Of a stretch of DNA of 6,811 bases, positions 6,739 through 6,811 are shown piece after piece. Location of the stretch: positions 1 to 6,811 of the forward strand of contig JAOZSF010000109.1 of NCBI GenBank assembly GCA_029939815.1, in the 5' to 3' direction. The notes below the pieces were generated by a model. It ran no database searches. It was given only the letters and a program-made list of their open reading frames with translations, and was not told where the DNA came from. Source of the stretch: a bacterium (GTDB lineage: Bacteria > Auribacterota > UBA3054 > B51-G9). Positions within the stretch are counted from its first letter, which is position 1. Each line of letters begins with the position of its first letter. The translations under genes were made by a program, and so were the position numbers.

Positions 6739-6811
6739 AATTTATGTTCTGTTTGTTAAATAAGTATTAAATATCTATATAGCGCCTGACCGAAAACCCC
6801 ATAATTTGCAT
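6739..6811 (-). promoter_or_regulatory. AT-rich upstream leader of the protease, probable promoter region
   Basis: The 73 bp before the protease ATG are non-coding as far as can be seen and strongly AT-rich nearest the gene. A TATATA on the minus strand (plus 6776-6781) could serve as a -10 element about 40 bp before the start codon. No convincing TTGACA-type -35 or Bacteroidetes TTTG/TAnnTTTG pair is placed correctly, and there is no Shine-Dalgarno sequence. That a promoter lies here is inferred from position only. Confidence 0.25.

Overview
The window holds two genes, both on the minus strand and in the same order, and is about 97% coding. An exported subtilisin-like (S8) serine protease (4939-6738) lies upstream. 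After a 43-bp gap comes the 5' part of a very large exported multidomain protein (4895 down to base 1), which is still open when the window ends. Every in-frame codon of the large gene was read by eye from its ATG: 1631 codons without a stop. There are no RNA genes, CRISPR arrays, insertion sequences or long gene-free stretches.

The organism looks like a free-living or gut/sediment Gram-negative bacterium with moderately AT-rich DNA and the standard code (TGA is a stop; no in-frame TGA). Neither gene has a clear Shine-Dalgarno sequence; both starts follow A/T-rich leaders. The protease ends in a PEP-CTERM-like tail (Pro-Glu-Pro, hydrophobic helix, Arg-Lys). Exosortase sorting is not typical of classical Bacteroidetes, so a PVC-type lineage (Lentisphaerota, Kiritimatiellota or Verrucomicrobiota) or a related candidate phylum is my inference. 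It is not proven by the window.

Layout from right to left, which is the direction of transcription: a 73-bp AT-rich leader (6739-6811); the protease, with signal peptide, charged helical propeptide, catalytic domain with Asp120/His146/Asn256/Ser373, KP-43-like beta-sandwich and PEP-CTERM tail; the 43-bp junction; then the giant protein, with signal peptide, three MAM-like 'choice-of-anchor J' domains, a fibronectin-III-like domain, a carboxypeptidase-regulatory-like domain, a beta-propeller and an ASPM/Hydin-like domain. The two are probably co-transcribed surface proteins: a cell-surface protease and a large adhesin- or scaffold-like protein.

The most unusual feature is at the junction. Two different degenerate 7-bp tandem arrays lie within about 150 bp. 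One encodes the hydrophobic membrane helix of the protease's sorting tail, and the other encodes the hydrophobic core of the next protein's signal peptide. Because 7 is not a multiple of 3, each array, read on the gene strand, gives the same hydrophobic heptapeptide in all three frames without stops.
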